Source: Ruminococcus sp. (GTDB taxonomy: Bacteria; Bacillota; Clostridia; Oscillospirales; Ruminococcaceae). Taken from it: DNA of 32,716 nucleotides. Positions 17,185-25,378 of the stretch are shown here, piece after piece (position 1 is the first letter of the stretch; every line of letters begins with the position of its first letter). The notes beneath the pieces are model-generated. The model did not search any database. It saw only the letters and a program-made list of their open reading frames with translations, and was not told the DNA's origin. Made by a program: the position numbers and the translations under genes. The stretch lies in assembly GCA_024697545.1 (NCBI GenBank), contig JAILFN010000026.1, positions 1-32,716 on the forward strand, written 5' to 3'.

Positions 17185-17240
17185 GCAAGCAACTCTGCTT
17201 TTCGGTATCGCTGTCGTGCGTTTCTGTTCAATTGTGGTGC

Positions 17241-17480
17241 AGCCGCGCAAAAAGCGCGGCTAAAAAAGTTCATGCTTCGTAAATGGCAGCATAGGCAGGT
17301 AGCACCACTGGCTATACAAACCCCGACTAAAGGCGGGCTTTGCATAGGCTGCGCGGTACTACCTGCTCAGAGGGGACTTCTCGGCTGTCGTCTTGGTCGG
17401 TGCTTCTGCCTTCGGCAGAGGTGTCCACCGGACACCCGCACCCCTCCGAGACCTCCCCGGTGGCAGAGCATACGCTCGGG
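17241..17480. other. GC-rich palindromic non-coding region
   Basis: Several hairpins follow each other: AGCCGCGC/GCGCGGCT with an A5 loop (17241-17261); a long imperfect stem from GCAGGTAGCACC (17295-17306) to GGTACTACCTGC (17355-17366), with a second paired tract inside it; CTGCC/GGCAG (around 17405-17417); and GTGTCC/GGACAC (17421-17435). The composition is much richer in GC than the neighbours. No protein-like frame is convincing. It may be a structured RNA or an intergenic piece of a conjugative element. Confidence 0.45.
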
Positions 17481-17522
17481 AAAATATGTTTGTTGATAAT
17501 GATATTTTGTTATAGATCGACA

Positions 17523-17636
17523 TCATTTACTGTTAGGATTTTTCACTTCACAGTTATCAAGACCAAACTCAAGCATCATATTGATCAGCTCATTGCGGGA
17601 ACGGTTAGTCTCCATAACAAGTTTCTCAAGGTGGTC
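17523..17636 (-). pseudogene. 3' fragment of a possible ribbon-helix-helix gene
   Basis: The minus strand carries a short C-terminal piece reading LEKLVMETNRSRNELINMML, then EFGLDNCEV, and a TGA at 17523-17525. The helix-turn-helix rhythm with NRSRNELINMML is typical of Arc/CopG-like DNA-binding proteins. The 5' part is missing: upstream the frame runs into the antisense of the esterase-like gene. It is short, so chance cannot be excluded. Confidence 0.4.
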
Positions 17637-18518
17637 GTGTATTTCTTCGGCGGCGGTGTGAGCATCACTCCTGAGACTTCCGAGGGCGGTAATAAGTTCT
17701 ATGCTACAAATATGACGGCACAGGACTTTGTCGCACAGGGCGGTATCGGCAGCACAGCGGAGGATAATCCGTTCAAGGACTGGAGCTTTATCGTGATCCC
17801 CTATGCGACAGGCGATTTTCACGCAGGCACGGGAACTTACGAGGGCAAAAAGACTGTGTATCACACAGGTTACAACAATTACTCCGCTTATGTAGAACAG
17901 GTCAAGCAGTATATCGGAGAGCCTGACGCGCTGCTTGTAACAGGCTTTTCGGCAGGCGGTTTTGCGACCTCCTTGTTGGCTGATGATGTGATCGACCGTT
18001 TTCCCGGCGCTGAAAATGTGACCGTCTGTGTGGACAGCTCCCTCCTGCTTTATGACGGCTGGCACGAAACGGCTGTGGATCTGTGGAAAGCTCCGAGTGA
18101 AATATCAGACAGGCTGACCACAAACAACCTCGTTCTTGACAGTCTGACCGCACTCCACGAAAAGCGCGGTGACAGCGTGAAAATACTCTTTGACTGCTCC
18201 TACCGTGATGATACGCTGATGCAGTATCAGTCCTATATCGACAGCGGAAAAATGGATAAGACCAAAGAGCTTGGTGATAACTTCCAGCGTGATCTGAAAG
18301 AAATGGTAAACGGCTTGCAGACGAATATCCCCGATGTGGGCATTTATATCTGGAGCTGCGGAGAAAATGCAGAAACCCATAATACCCAGCATACGATCAT
18401 CTCTGCCAATGTATTTGACAAGCTCGGAAACGACCGAAGCGTTGGTGAATGGATATTTGACGCAGTGAACGGTGATGTGAAGAACTACGGGATTGAGCTG
18501 CTCGATAAATCGTTTTGA
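17622..18518 (+). pseudogene. Pectinacetylesterase-like hydrolase lacking its 5' end
   Basis: The frame encodes about 298 residues of an alpha/beta-hydrolase of the pectinacetylesterase/Notum-like family: the oxyanion-type VVVYFFGGGVS, then NPFKDWSFIVIPYATGDFHAG, the nucleophile motif GFSAGG (Ser codon 17949-17951) and a late HNTQHTI that may carry the catalytic His. Relatives start with a signal anchor and about 80 more residues. Here the sequence upstream of about 17622 is unrelated, and no ribbon of ribosome-binding site and start precedes the GGG motif. An internal ATG at 17712 would omit the oxyanion loop. Probably inactive. Confidence 0.7.
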
Positions 18519-18530
18519 GGTAAGGTCTAA

Positions 18531-18642
18531 AATGAAAACTGAAACGAAGCGTTGGCTTAAGGTGTTGATAATCATCGGTATCATTCTCCTTATCCTTTTC
18601 GCTGTTGCAGTGATATTCTTCATCAAAGGTAAGATACACGAA
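18531..18642 (+). pseudogene. N-terminal membrane-anchor fragment
   Basis: Starting 12 bases after the esterase-like gene, an ATG opens MKTETKRWLKV followed by a strongly hydrophobic helix of about 22 residues and then KGKIH. A signal-anchor start like this is typical of secreted hydrolases, perhaps a second esterase. After about 18640 the sequence belongs to an antisense remnant of another gene, so the protein is cut off. Confidence 0.5.
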
Positions 18643-18945
18643 CGCCGTCAGCCTTTTCACCGATATGAACCCAATCGGGAATATCGGACATTTCAGCAAC
18701 AGACTTGCCCTCACGCTTCTGTAAAAAGATAATATCAGTGGTCACTTCCGTGCCTGCATTATCCTTAAAAGCACCGACATTTGCACGGAATTTCGCCTTT
18801 GCACCGCCTTCACCGAGAGCATCATCGGTAATAGTGAAGTTTTCGCCCTTATCGGGTGCGGTTACTTTGGTTGCAGGAGCTTCGACCGCAGAGTTATCGG
18901 GTGTGACCTCAGTCTTTTCAGGCTTGCCCGCTGAGTAAACCCTGC
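18640..18945 (-). pseudogene. Remnant of the large methylase/helicase of an integrative conjugative element
   Basis: The minus strand encodes NFTITDDALGEGGAKAKFR, a signature at the start of the methylase core in the very large (over 2000 residues) DNA methylase/helicase proteins of Tn1549-like elements. It is followed by a piece ending in DIIFLQKRE and DWVHIGEKADG, which in those proteins lies much further downstream. The join after FRANV indicates an internal deletion. The fragment is also cut at about 18640. Recognition is from memory of the family. Confidence 0.6.
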
Positions 18946-18971
18946 TTCCTGTGCTATACTATTCATGGAAA

Positions 18972-19028
18972 AACTCTCAATATGATATTTTGTTTGTCAG
19001 CACTTAACAGTATATCATATTGAGAGTT
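18972..19028. terminator. Long inverted repeat, probable transcription terminator
   Basis: A perfect 17-base stem AACTCTCAATATGATAT / ATATCATATTGAGAGTT surrounds a 23-base loop and is followed on the plus strand by GTTTTTC and on the minus strand by TTTTTCC. It could end transcription from both sides. Such arms could also be the ends of a lost insertion element. Confidence 0.55.
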
Positions 19029-19116
19029 GTTTTTCTATTTTGGGTGTCTATGAACTATTGCAACATACCAAATTCCAAAATATTATCAGAACGGAGCATT
19101 GGGAAGCAAAATGGAG

Positions 19117-19145
19117 TTGAAACATCTTTATGTCTGTGGTATAAT
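19117..19145 (+). promoter_or_regulatory. Promoter of the AraC-type regulator operon
   Basis: TTGAAA (19117-19122), a 17-base spacer and TATAAT (19140-19145). A small hairpin GTCTTG/CAAGAC (19154-19169) follows in the leader. Confidence 0.75.
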
Positions 19146-19186
19146 ATGTAATGGTCTTGAATACAAGACTTATTTTTACGATAACA

Positions 19187-19204
19187 GGTTAGTTATATCT
19201 AACC
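19187..19204. promoter_or_regulatory. Candidate operator in the leader of the AraC-type operon
   Basis: GGTTAG-TTATAT-CTAACC is 16/18 palindromic and lies about 40 bases after the -10 box, just before the ribosome-binding site. Its half-sites resemble those of iron-responsive DtxR/IdeR-type repressors (AGGTTAG), but the spacing differs, so the binding protein is not known. Confidence 0.5.
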
Positions 19205-19219
19205 AAATTGGAGGTAATT

Positions 19220-19288
19220 ATGAAAGGAAAAGGGCTGACCGGAAAACGTCTGATCAAAAAGCATTTTGAAAAGGCAGGGATCGCATGA
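19220..19288 (+). CDS. 22-residue leader peptide overlapping the regulator start
   Basis: An ATG four bases after a strong GGAGGT opens a 22-codon frame, MKGKGLTGKRLIKKHFEKAG plus Ile-Ala, very basic and helical. It ends in TGA overlapping the ATG of the AraC-family gene (ATGA). The AraC gene has no good ribosome-binding site of its own, so it is probably translated by coupling to this frame. Too short to assign by family. Confidence 0.5.
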   Translation: MKGKGLTGKRLIKKHFEKAGIA

Positions 19289-20262
19289 ACCGAGATATCT
19301 TTGATTCGCTTGATAAAGCCGGCTTCGGCTCTAATGTTCACGAGATCGCTGCCGAGGGTGAATGCCGTGTTCTGCGGCTGGATGATGAATCGGGTGAGGG
19401 GTTCATGACGATGTACCGTGTGTTTGACGGTATTTATCTGATGTATAATGATTTTCACATGAAGCACTGTGTATCGGAGTATCAGAATGCGGATACTGTG
19501 CTTTGCATAGACCACTGCCGAGAGGGACGCATCGAGCATGAAAACGCCCTCGGCGAGCGCTACTATATGAAGGCGGGCGATCTGCGGATAGACAAGCGAG
19601 TGCATCACGCAGGCAAGGTAGAGCTGCCGCTTTCCCACTATCACGGCATGACCATAGGGTTTATGCAAGAGACTGCACAGAGATCGCTCCGACATGAGAT
19701 GCCGTTTCTTTCGGTCGATCCGGATATGCTCGGAAAAAAGTTCTGCCCTGAGAACAAGGAATTCCTGCTCCGTACAAATGAACAGCTGAATTCGGTTTTT
19801 TCACAGCTGTACCATACGCCTGAGAGTATGAGACTTGATTTTTTCAGGTTGAAGATCGCAGAGCTGCTTCTTTTGCTTTCTTCCGTTGACACCGCTGAAA
19901 AATCAGAACAGCGGCAGTATTTCCCGGCAAGCCAGACCGCTAAGATCAAGCAACTGCACACTCTTATCACAGGCAGCCTCGATAAGACTTTCACGGTCGA
20001 TGAGCTTTCCGAAATATCGGGTATGCCGCCTGCCTCACTGCGAAAGGTGTTTAAGGCGGTATACGGCACACCTGTGTATCAGTACTTCAAGAGCTACAAG
20101 ATGAAAGCGGCAGCGGAAATGCTGATCTCTGATCGGAAAATGAATATCGCTGACATTGCACAGCGGCTCGGATATGACAATGCTTCAAAATTCTCGGCGG
20201 CTTTCCGCGATGTCATGGGCGTAACACCGCAGAATTATCGTAACAGACAGGAGGATATCTAA
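19285..20262 (+). CDS. AraC-family transcriptional regulator
   Basis: A 325-residue activator-type regulator. An N-terminal sensing domain (about 1-200) without a recognisable ligand motif is followed by two helix-turn-helix motifs at about 222-322, with the hallmark MNIADIAQRLGYDNASKFSAAF and VTPQNYR near the end. It is translationally coupled to a 22-codon leader upstream and to an ABC exporter gene downstream (TAATG overlap). AraC regulators paired with ABC exporter half-genes are often linked to siderophore or drug transport; the DtxR-like operator candidate fits iron control, but this is inference. Confidence 0.9.
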   Translation: MNRDIFDSLDKAGFGSNVHEIAAEGECRVLRLDDESGEGFMTMYRVFDGIYLMYNDFHMKHCVSEYQNADTVLCIDHCREGRIEHENALGERYYMKAGDLRIDKRVHHAGKVELPLSHYHGMTIGFMQETAQRSLRHEMPFLSVDPDMLGKKFCPENKEFLLRTNEQLNSVFSQLYHTPESMRLDFFRLKIAELLLLLSSVDTAEKSEQRQYFPASQTAKIKQLHTLITGSLDKTFTVDELSEISGMPPASLRKVFKAVYGTPVYQYFKSYKMKAAAEMLISDRKMNIADIAQRLGYDNASKFSAAFRDVMGVTPQNYRNRQEDI

Positions 20263-22005
20263 TGGGGAAGGATCAGAACGGATAATTCGGCTGGCTGCTC
20301 AGGCAGTCGGGTGAGCGGAAAGGAAAGTTTACCGCAAGCGTGATACTTGCGGCGCTAAGTATGCTATGCGGTATCGTGCCGTACTATTTTATTGCAAGGA
20401 TCGTAAAAGACCTGCTCGCAGGCAGCCCCGATAAAAGCGCATACATCATCAATTGTGTTGTGATACTTGCGCTGTGGCTGGGACACTCGCTCTTTCATGC
20501 ACTGAGTACGGCAAATTCACACCTTGCGACATTTCACACACTTGCAGTGATACGCAAAAAGGCTCTTGATAAGCTGGCGAAAATGCCCCTCGGCAATGTC
20601 ATCAGTCAGCCGTCGGGTGCGGTGAAAAGCACGATCGTGGAGCGTATAGACAGCATTGAAACAACTCTTGCACATATCCTGCCCGAGTTCACGACGGGCA
20701 TCGGCGCTCCGATCATCATAATGATTTACACCTTTGTTATCAATTGGAAGCTGGGACTTGCAGCGCTCATCACGCTGCCGTTAGGGTTTATCTGCTATAT
20801 GCTCATGATGTTCGGATATGAGGAGAATTACGGCAGGACAGTCCGTGCCACAAAGGCGCTGAACGCTGTCACAACGGAATACATAAACGGCATCGAGGTC
20901 ATCAAGGTGTTCGGCAAGGCACAGTCCAGCTATGAGAAATTCGCTGCCGCCGCTAAAGAAAGTGCCGCAAGCTTTGTGGACTGGATGCGAAAATGCAACG
21001 TGTATATGACCTTTGCCATGTGCATCATGCCTGCGACAATGCTTTCCGTTCTGCCTGTCGGAGGTATCATGACCATGCACGGCACGATAAGTACAGCCGA
21101 TTTTATCACGGTCATTATTCTGACTGTCGGTCTCATCGAACCGCTGCTCGGTATCATGTCCTATTCCGATGACATCGCGCAGATGGATACTATCGTTACG
21201 GAGGTCAGAAATATCATAGACGCACCCGAAATGGTACGCCCCGAAAAGCTGACAAAAACGATGAAAGGCGGCGACATTGAGCTTAATGATATCCACTTCG
21301 GATATGATGACAAGAAGATCATACACGGCATTTCCATGACGATACATAAGGGCGAATTTATCGCACTTGTCGGACCTTCCGGCAGCGGCAAATCCACCGT
21401 TGCAAGACTTATCGCAAGCCTGTGGGATACAAGCGGCGGAAGCATTTCTATCGGCGATGTGGATATCAGGGATATCCCTCTTGACGATCATAACCAAAGA
21501 TCGCCTATGTTTCGCAGGATAATTACCTCTTTGATATGACTGTCCGTGAAAATATCCGCCTCGGGAACCGGTCCGCGACAGACAAGGACGTGGAAGAAGC
21601 TGCAAGGAGATGCGGCTGTCATGAGTTTATCATGAGCCTTGAAAACGGCTATGATACAGTTGTCGGTTCGTCAGGCGGACATCTTTCGGGCGGTGAGCGT
21701 CAGCGGATCTCTATTGCAAGAGCTATTATGAAGGACGCTCGATAATAGTCCTTGATGAGGCAACTGCAAATGTTGATCCCGAAAATGAAGCAGACCTGAT
21801 GAAGGCTATAGACGCGCTGACCAGAGAAAAGACCATTATCATGATAGCACACAGGCTGAAAACCGTCCGCAATGCCGATCAGATCATTGTCATAGACGGC
21901 GGAAAGATCGCACAACAGGGCACACACGATGAGCTTACGCAGTCGGACGGTATCTACCGCAGATTCGTGGAAAGCAGGCGCGAAGCTGCTTCGTGGAGAC
22001 TTTGA
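20262..22005 (+). pseudogene. ABC exporter (fused membrane and ATPase domains), disrupted by three lesions
   Basis: The 1744-base span corresponds to a normal exporter of about 581 residues: a six-helix membrane domain, then Walker A GPSGSGKST, the LSGGERQR signature and Walker B IIVLDEATA. Three lesions break it: a TAA at codon 8 (20283-20285), a frameshift near 21500 (before IAYVSQDNYLF), and another near 21738 (between IMKDA and IIVLDEATA). Each frameshift fits loss of one base. Translation could restart at a GTG at 20340, but the ATPase would still be incomplete. The homologous partner half-transporter usually next to it is absent. Sequencing error is possible, though the shifts are not in long homopolymers. 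Confidence 0.85.
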
Positions 22006-22166
22006 GAACCTGTCCACATAGGGATTCACGCACGTCTTTTCGTCAAATTTTGCCGTTGACTGCGTTAAAAATCCTTGAAGGGCGACAGTCCGTCGGCGGA
22101 TTTTACATTGTCACCGACAAAATTATGCCCGAAAATCCGTACATTCACCCTATGTGGACAGGTTCT
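22005..22166. mobile_element. Foldback (MITE-like) element with 19-base terminal inverted repeats
   Basis: AGAACCTGTCCACATAGGG (22005-22023) is exactly inverted at 22148-22166. The inner arms also pair imperfectly (for example AAATTTTGCCGTTGAC against AATTTTGTCGGTGAC), so the whole 162 bases can fold into one long hairpin. It carries no gene and begins at the last base of the ABC exporter stop codon. No flanking target duplication is evident. Confidence 0.65.
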
Positions 22167-22360
22167 GATATGACAGGGCATTTTACGGCAGATATCGAAA
22201 ACAGAGGTCTTGTACCCGATCAGCGGCAAAAATGCCGGTAATTCTATACAGTACAGGCGCGGCGGCGATGCTGCCGTAACCGATAATACCGTTGCTGCAC
22301 CCATATCCTGCATATTGAAAACGGCGGGAACGAAAGCGGATGCAGCGGAAAGGGAGCAAT

Positions 22361-22735
22361 ATGGAACAGACACCTTCTTTGCACAGAACAACTGAACTGA
22401 CTTTGGCTGAGCAACAGCTTGCCGAAAATACATTTACCTTTTGTATGGAGCATAAACAGGAGCATTTTACCATCTCATTTCTTGCAGCCCGTGCAGGTGT
22501 TTCTCCTACAAAGCTCAAGCAGGTATACCGCCGTTTTTACGGCGCTCCGTTATTTACACATATCCGCAGCGAGAAAATGCTTTTCGCTGCCCACAAGTTA
22601 GCCGAAGCTAACATCAAGATCGTTGATATTGCCGGAGCCTGCGGTTATGACAACGCGAGCAAATTTTCTGCGGCATTTTGCAGCGTTATGGGCTGTACGC
22701 CCTCAGAATACCGCCGCCGTGTCCGTTTGGAGTAG
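22361..22735 (+). CDS. Small AraC-type DNA-binding protein without a sensor domain
   Basis: A 124-residue protein made almost only of the AraC double helix-turn-helix (about 15-120), with ISFLAARAGVSPTKLKQVYR and IVDIAGACGYDNASKFSAAF. Its C-terminal end closely resembles the larger AraC protein at 19285-20262, indicating a paralogue. The ATG at 22361 has AAAGGGA upstream; an in-frame ATG 21 bases earlier is less likely. The missing sensor domain means it is either a truncated copy or a naturally short regulator. Upstream 22170-22340 holds no clear gene. Confidence 0.8.
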   Translation: MEQTPSLHRTTELTLAEQQLAENTFTFCMEHKQEHFTISFLAARAGVSPTKLKQVYRRFYGAPLFTHIRSEKMLFAAHKLAEANIKIVDIAGACGYDNASKFSAAFCSVMGCTPSEYRRRVRLE

Positions 22736-22761
22736 AAAACAGATCATTACTATGCTATAAT
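22733..22761 (+). promoter_or_regulatory. Probable promoter of the DUF6110-like/ATPase genes
   Basis: A TATAAT (22756-22761) inside a small palindrome GCTAT-AAT-ATAGC, with a weak -35 TAGAAA (22733-22738) 17 bases upstream, overlapping the stop of the small AraC-type gene. Confidence 0.5.
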
Positions 22762-22807
22762 ATAGCAAATGGAGTGAAAGCTCCGAAATTAAAAAGAGGT
22801 GATCTGT

Positions 22808-23089
22808 ATGAGCTGTTTACATTGGGCAAAACTCGGTTTGTTTGCAGGCGGTGTGCTGTTTGGTACAGCAGGAATCAAGATCCTGAGCAGCAAGGATGCA
22901 AAAAAGTGCTATACAAATGCGACCGCTGCAGTCCTTCGTGCAAAGGACTGCGTGATGGAAACTGTCACGAACGTTCGTGAAAACTGCGATGATATCCTGA
23001 ACGATGCAAAGGACATCAACGCGGAACGTTCCGCTGCCGATGCTGAAGCTGTCATTGCGGATGCTGCTCCCGAATCAGCAGAAGAATAA
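22808..23089 (+). CDS. DUF6110-like protein associated with metal ATPase
   Basis: A 93-residue protein with a short hydrophobic N-terminus (LGLFAGGVLFGTAGIKIL) followed by a SSKDAKKCYTNATAAVLRAKD motif, a helical stretch and an acidic Ala-rich tail. The pattern matches the small DUF6110 proteins regularly found just before heavy-metal P-type ATPases in Clostridia, where they probably act with the pump at the membrane. The ATG at 22808 has AGAGGTG seven bases upstream; a GTG at 22799 overlaps that site. Family call is from memory. Confidence 0.75.
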   Translation: MSCLHWAKLGLFAGGVLFGTAGIKILSSKDAKKCYTNATAAVLRAKDCVMETVTNVRENCDDILNDAKDINAERSAADAEAVIADAAPESAEE

Positions 23090-23096
23090 CCGGATG

Positions 23097-23125
23097 CAGA
23101 CCGCTCTCGGGCGGTCTGTTTTATT
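23097..23125 (+). terminator. Hairpin between the DUF6110-like gene and the ATPase
   Basis: An 8-base perfect stem CAGACCGC/GCGGTCTG with a 6-base loop, followed by TTTTATT. It looks like an intrinsic terminator or attenuator placed inside the gene pair and could lower ATPase expression relative to the small gene. Confidence 0.65.
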
Positions 23126-23139
23126 GTGAGGTGTTGTAA

Positions 23140-25209
23140 ATGAAATGTAAGATACTGCATGAATCAAAAGGACGTATCCGTGTCCATTTCTGCCAGAAGT
23201 TCATGACGCTGCATCAGGCGGATATGGCGGAATATGCGCTGTCTGCGGTCAGCGGCATCACTAAAGTTCAGGTGTTTGACCGCACCTGCGATGTGATCGT
23301 GTATTACCGCTGTGACCGAAAAACCGTGCTGTCTGCACTCGCACATTTTAGGTACGATGAGCAAACGGAAGCGCTTGTTCCTGCACAGACAGGCAGAGCG
23401 CTTAACCGTGAATACGAAGAAAAGCTGACATCTGCGGTCATGCTGCGTGCCCTCCACAAATTCCTGCTTCCGCTTCCGTTACGCCGTCTGATCTCGTTCA
23501 TCAAAGCACTGAAATATATTCGCAGAGGGCTGAAATGTCTGATGCACGGCAGACTTGAGGTCGAAGTGCTCGACGCTGTCGCGATAACGGTCTCGATGCT
23601 GCGCCGTGATCTCAATACCGCCGGAAGCGTGATGTTCCTGCTGAAGATCGGTGATATTCTCGATGAATGGACGCACAAGAGATCCGTCGATGATCTCGCA
23701 AGGACCATGTCGCTCGGCGTAGAACAGGTCTGGATGCAGACGGCAGACGGACAGGAACAGCTTGTTCCCGTCACACAGATCCAAAAGGGTGACTGCGTTA
23801 TTGTGCGGACAGGCTCGATGATCCCGCTGGACGGAAAGGTGATCGCAGGCGATGCGATGATAAATCAGTCATCTATGACAGGAGAATCCGTGCCTGTTCA
23901 CAAATCTGAGGGCGCATATGTCTACGCAGGAACGGTAGTTGAGGACGGCGAATGCACGGTACAGGTCGAGAATACCGCAGGCAGCGGACGCTATGACCGC
24001 ATCGTGAAAATGATCGAAGAATCGGAACAGATGAAATCGTCTGCCGAGAGCAAGGCTGCACATCTTGCGGATAAGCTGGTGCCGTGGTGTCTGGGCGGAA
24101 CGCTGCTGACATATCTTCTGACACGCAATGCAACAAAGGCGGTGTCTATCCTGATGGTGGATTTCTCCTGCGCATTGAAGCTTGCCATGCCGATCTCGGT
24201 CCTGTCAGCAATGCGGCAGTGCGCCGGATCGGGTATTACCGTCAAGGGCGGCAAATTTCTCGAAGCGGTCGCCGATGCAGATACGGTCGTATTTGACAAG
24301 ACCGGAACACTGACGCATTCACAGCCGCGGGTCGCACAGGTCATCCCGTTCGGCGGGCGTGATGAAGCGGAAATGCTGCGGCTTGCTGCGTGCTTAGAGG
24401 AGCATTATCCGCATTCGATCGCAAATGCAGTCGTTGCAGAGGCGGCAAAGCGCGGTCTTCTCCATGAGGAACGCCATTCCAAGGTGGAATATGTGGTCGC
24501 ACACGGCATTTCCAGCATGATCGACGGCGAACGTGTCGTCATCGGCAGCTATCATTTTGTGGTGGAAGACGAAGCCTGCAAAGCTCCCGACGAGAATATA
24601 TTCCTTCATCTTCCCGAGGAATACTCGCATCTGTACCTTGCGATCGGCGGCGAGATCGCAGCGGTCATCTGCATTTAAGACCCGCTGCGTGAGGAAGCAA
24701 AAGCGGTCATTGATACGCTTCACGGGCTGGGTATCTCAAATATTGTGATGATGACAGGTGACAACGAACGGACTGCCGCATCCGTAGCCGAAAAGGTCGG
24801 TGTCGATACATATTATTCGGAGGTCCTGCCCGAGGACAAGGCTGCATTTATCCGTGCAGAGCATGAAGCCGGACGGCGTGTCATCATGATCGGCGACGGT
24901 GTGAATGACTCCCCTGCACTCAGCGAATCCGATGCGGGAATCGCGATCAGCACCGGTGCGGCGATCGCAAGAGAGATCGCAGATATTACCATCTCCGCAA
25001 ACGATCTTTATGCGCTGGTCTCGCTGAAAAAGCTCAGTGATGCGCTCATGAAGCGGATAAACCGAAACTACCGCACGATCATCGGTTTTAATACGGGACT
25101 GATACTCCTCGGTGCTGCGGGTATCCTGCCGCCTGCGACATCTGCCCTGCTGCACAATGCTTCGACGTTGGCGATAGGTCTGAAAAGTATGACCGATCTT
25201 ACGGTATAA
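23140..25209 (+). pseudogene. Heavy-metal P1B-type ATPase interrupted by one in-frame stop
   Basis: A metal-transporting P-type ATPase of about 689 codons. An HMA-like fold without CxxC lies at the N-terminus (about 1-55), TGES is at 247-250, the membrane metal site reads FSCALKLAMP instead of CPC, the phosphorylation motif DKTGT has Asp386, and MIGDGVNDSPAL lies near residue 585. These are features of the CtpC-like clade. One TAA (24676-24678) separates the first 512 residues from the rest, which resumes in the same frame as DPLREEAKAV where relatives usually read an Asp/Glu-rich 'EDPLR'. A single base change (for example GAA to TAA) explains it. Unless the stop is read through, the hinge motifs are lost. 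Confidence 0.88.
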
Positions 25210-25240
25210 AAGGCAGACAATATAGGAAAGTACAAATATA

Positions 25241-25278
25241 AGCGGTGCTATGAGGGAACTCACAGCACCGCTTTTTAT
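25241..25278 (+). terminator. Intrinsic terminator after the ATPase gene
   Basis: AGCGGTGCT (25241-25249) pairs perfectly with AGCACCGCT (25264-25272) and is followed by TTTTATT. It ends the plus-strand operon 32 bases after the ATPase stop and lies between convergent genes. Confidence 0.8.
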
Positions 25279-25378
25279 TATGCTCTTCAGGCAGAAAGCG
25301 GTAAGGAGCAGGATCCCGATCAGACCGTATAAGAAGCTGAAAGCCATTCTTACCATCTCCCTGAATCGAGATCTATCG

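Noticed and set aside
17241-17261. GC-rich hairpin as an intrinsic terminator
   Set aside because: The run of six bases after it on the plus strand is A, not T, and on the minus strand the T-run comes before the hairpin, so it does not fit a terminator in either direction.
17523-18065. A 180-residue minus-strand frame ending in a possible ribbon-helix-helix tail
   Set aside because: Only the last about 35 residues look like protein; the rest is antisense of the esterase-like gene, so only the tail is annotated.
22167-22340. Remnant of a membrane transporter on the minus strand
   Set aside because: One frame reads a Gly/Ala-rich stretch, but it is short, interrupted and matched to no family I can name.
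24736-25356. A 206-residue minus-strand frame starting with hydrophobic helices
   Set aside because: Most of it is the antisense of the P-type ATPase. The first about 50 residues look like membrane helices and have a GGGAG site, but the reading continues into antisense text and the plus-strand terminator overlaps it.
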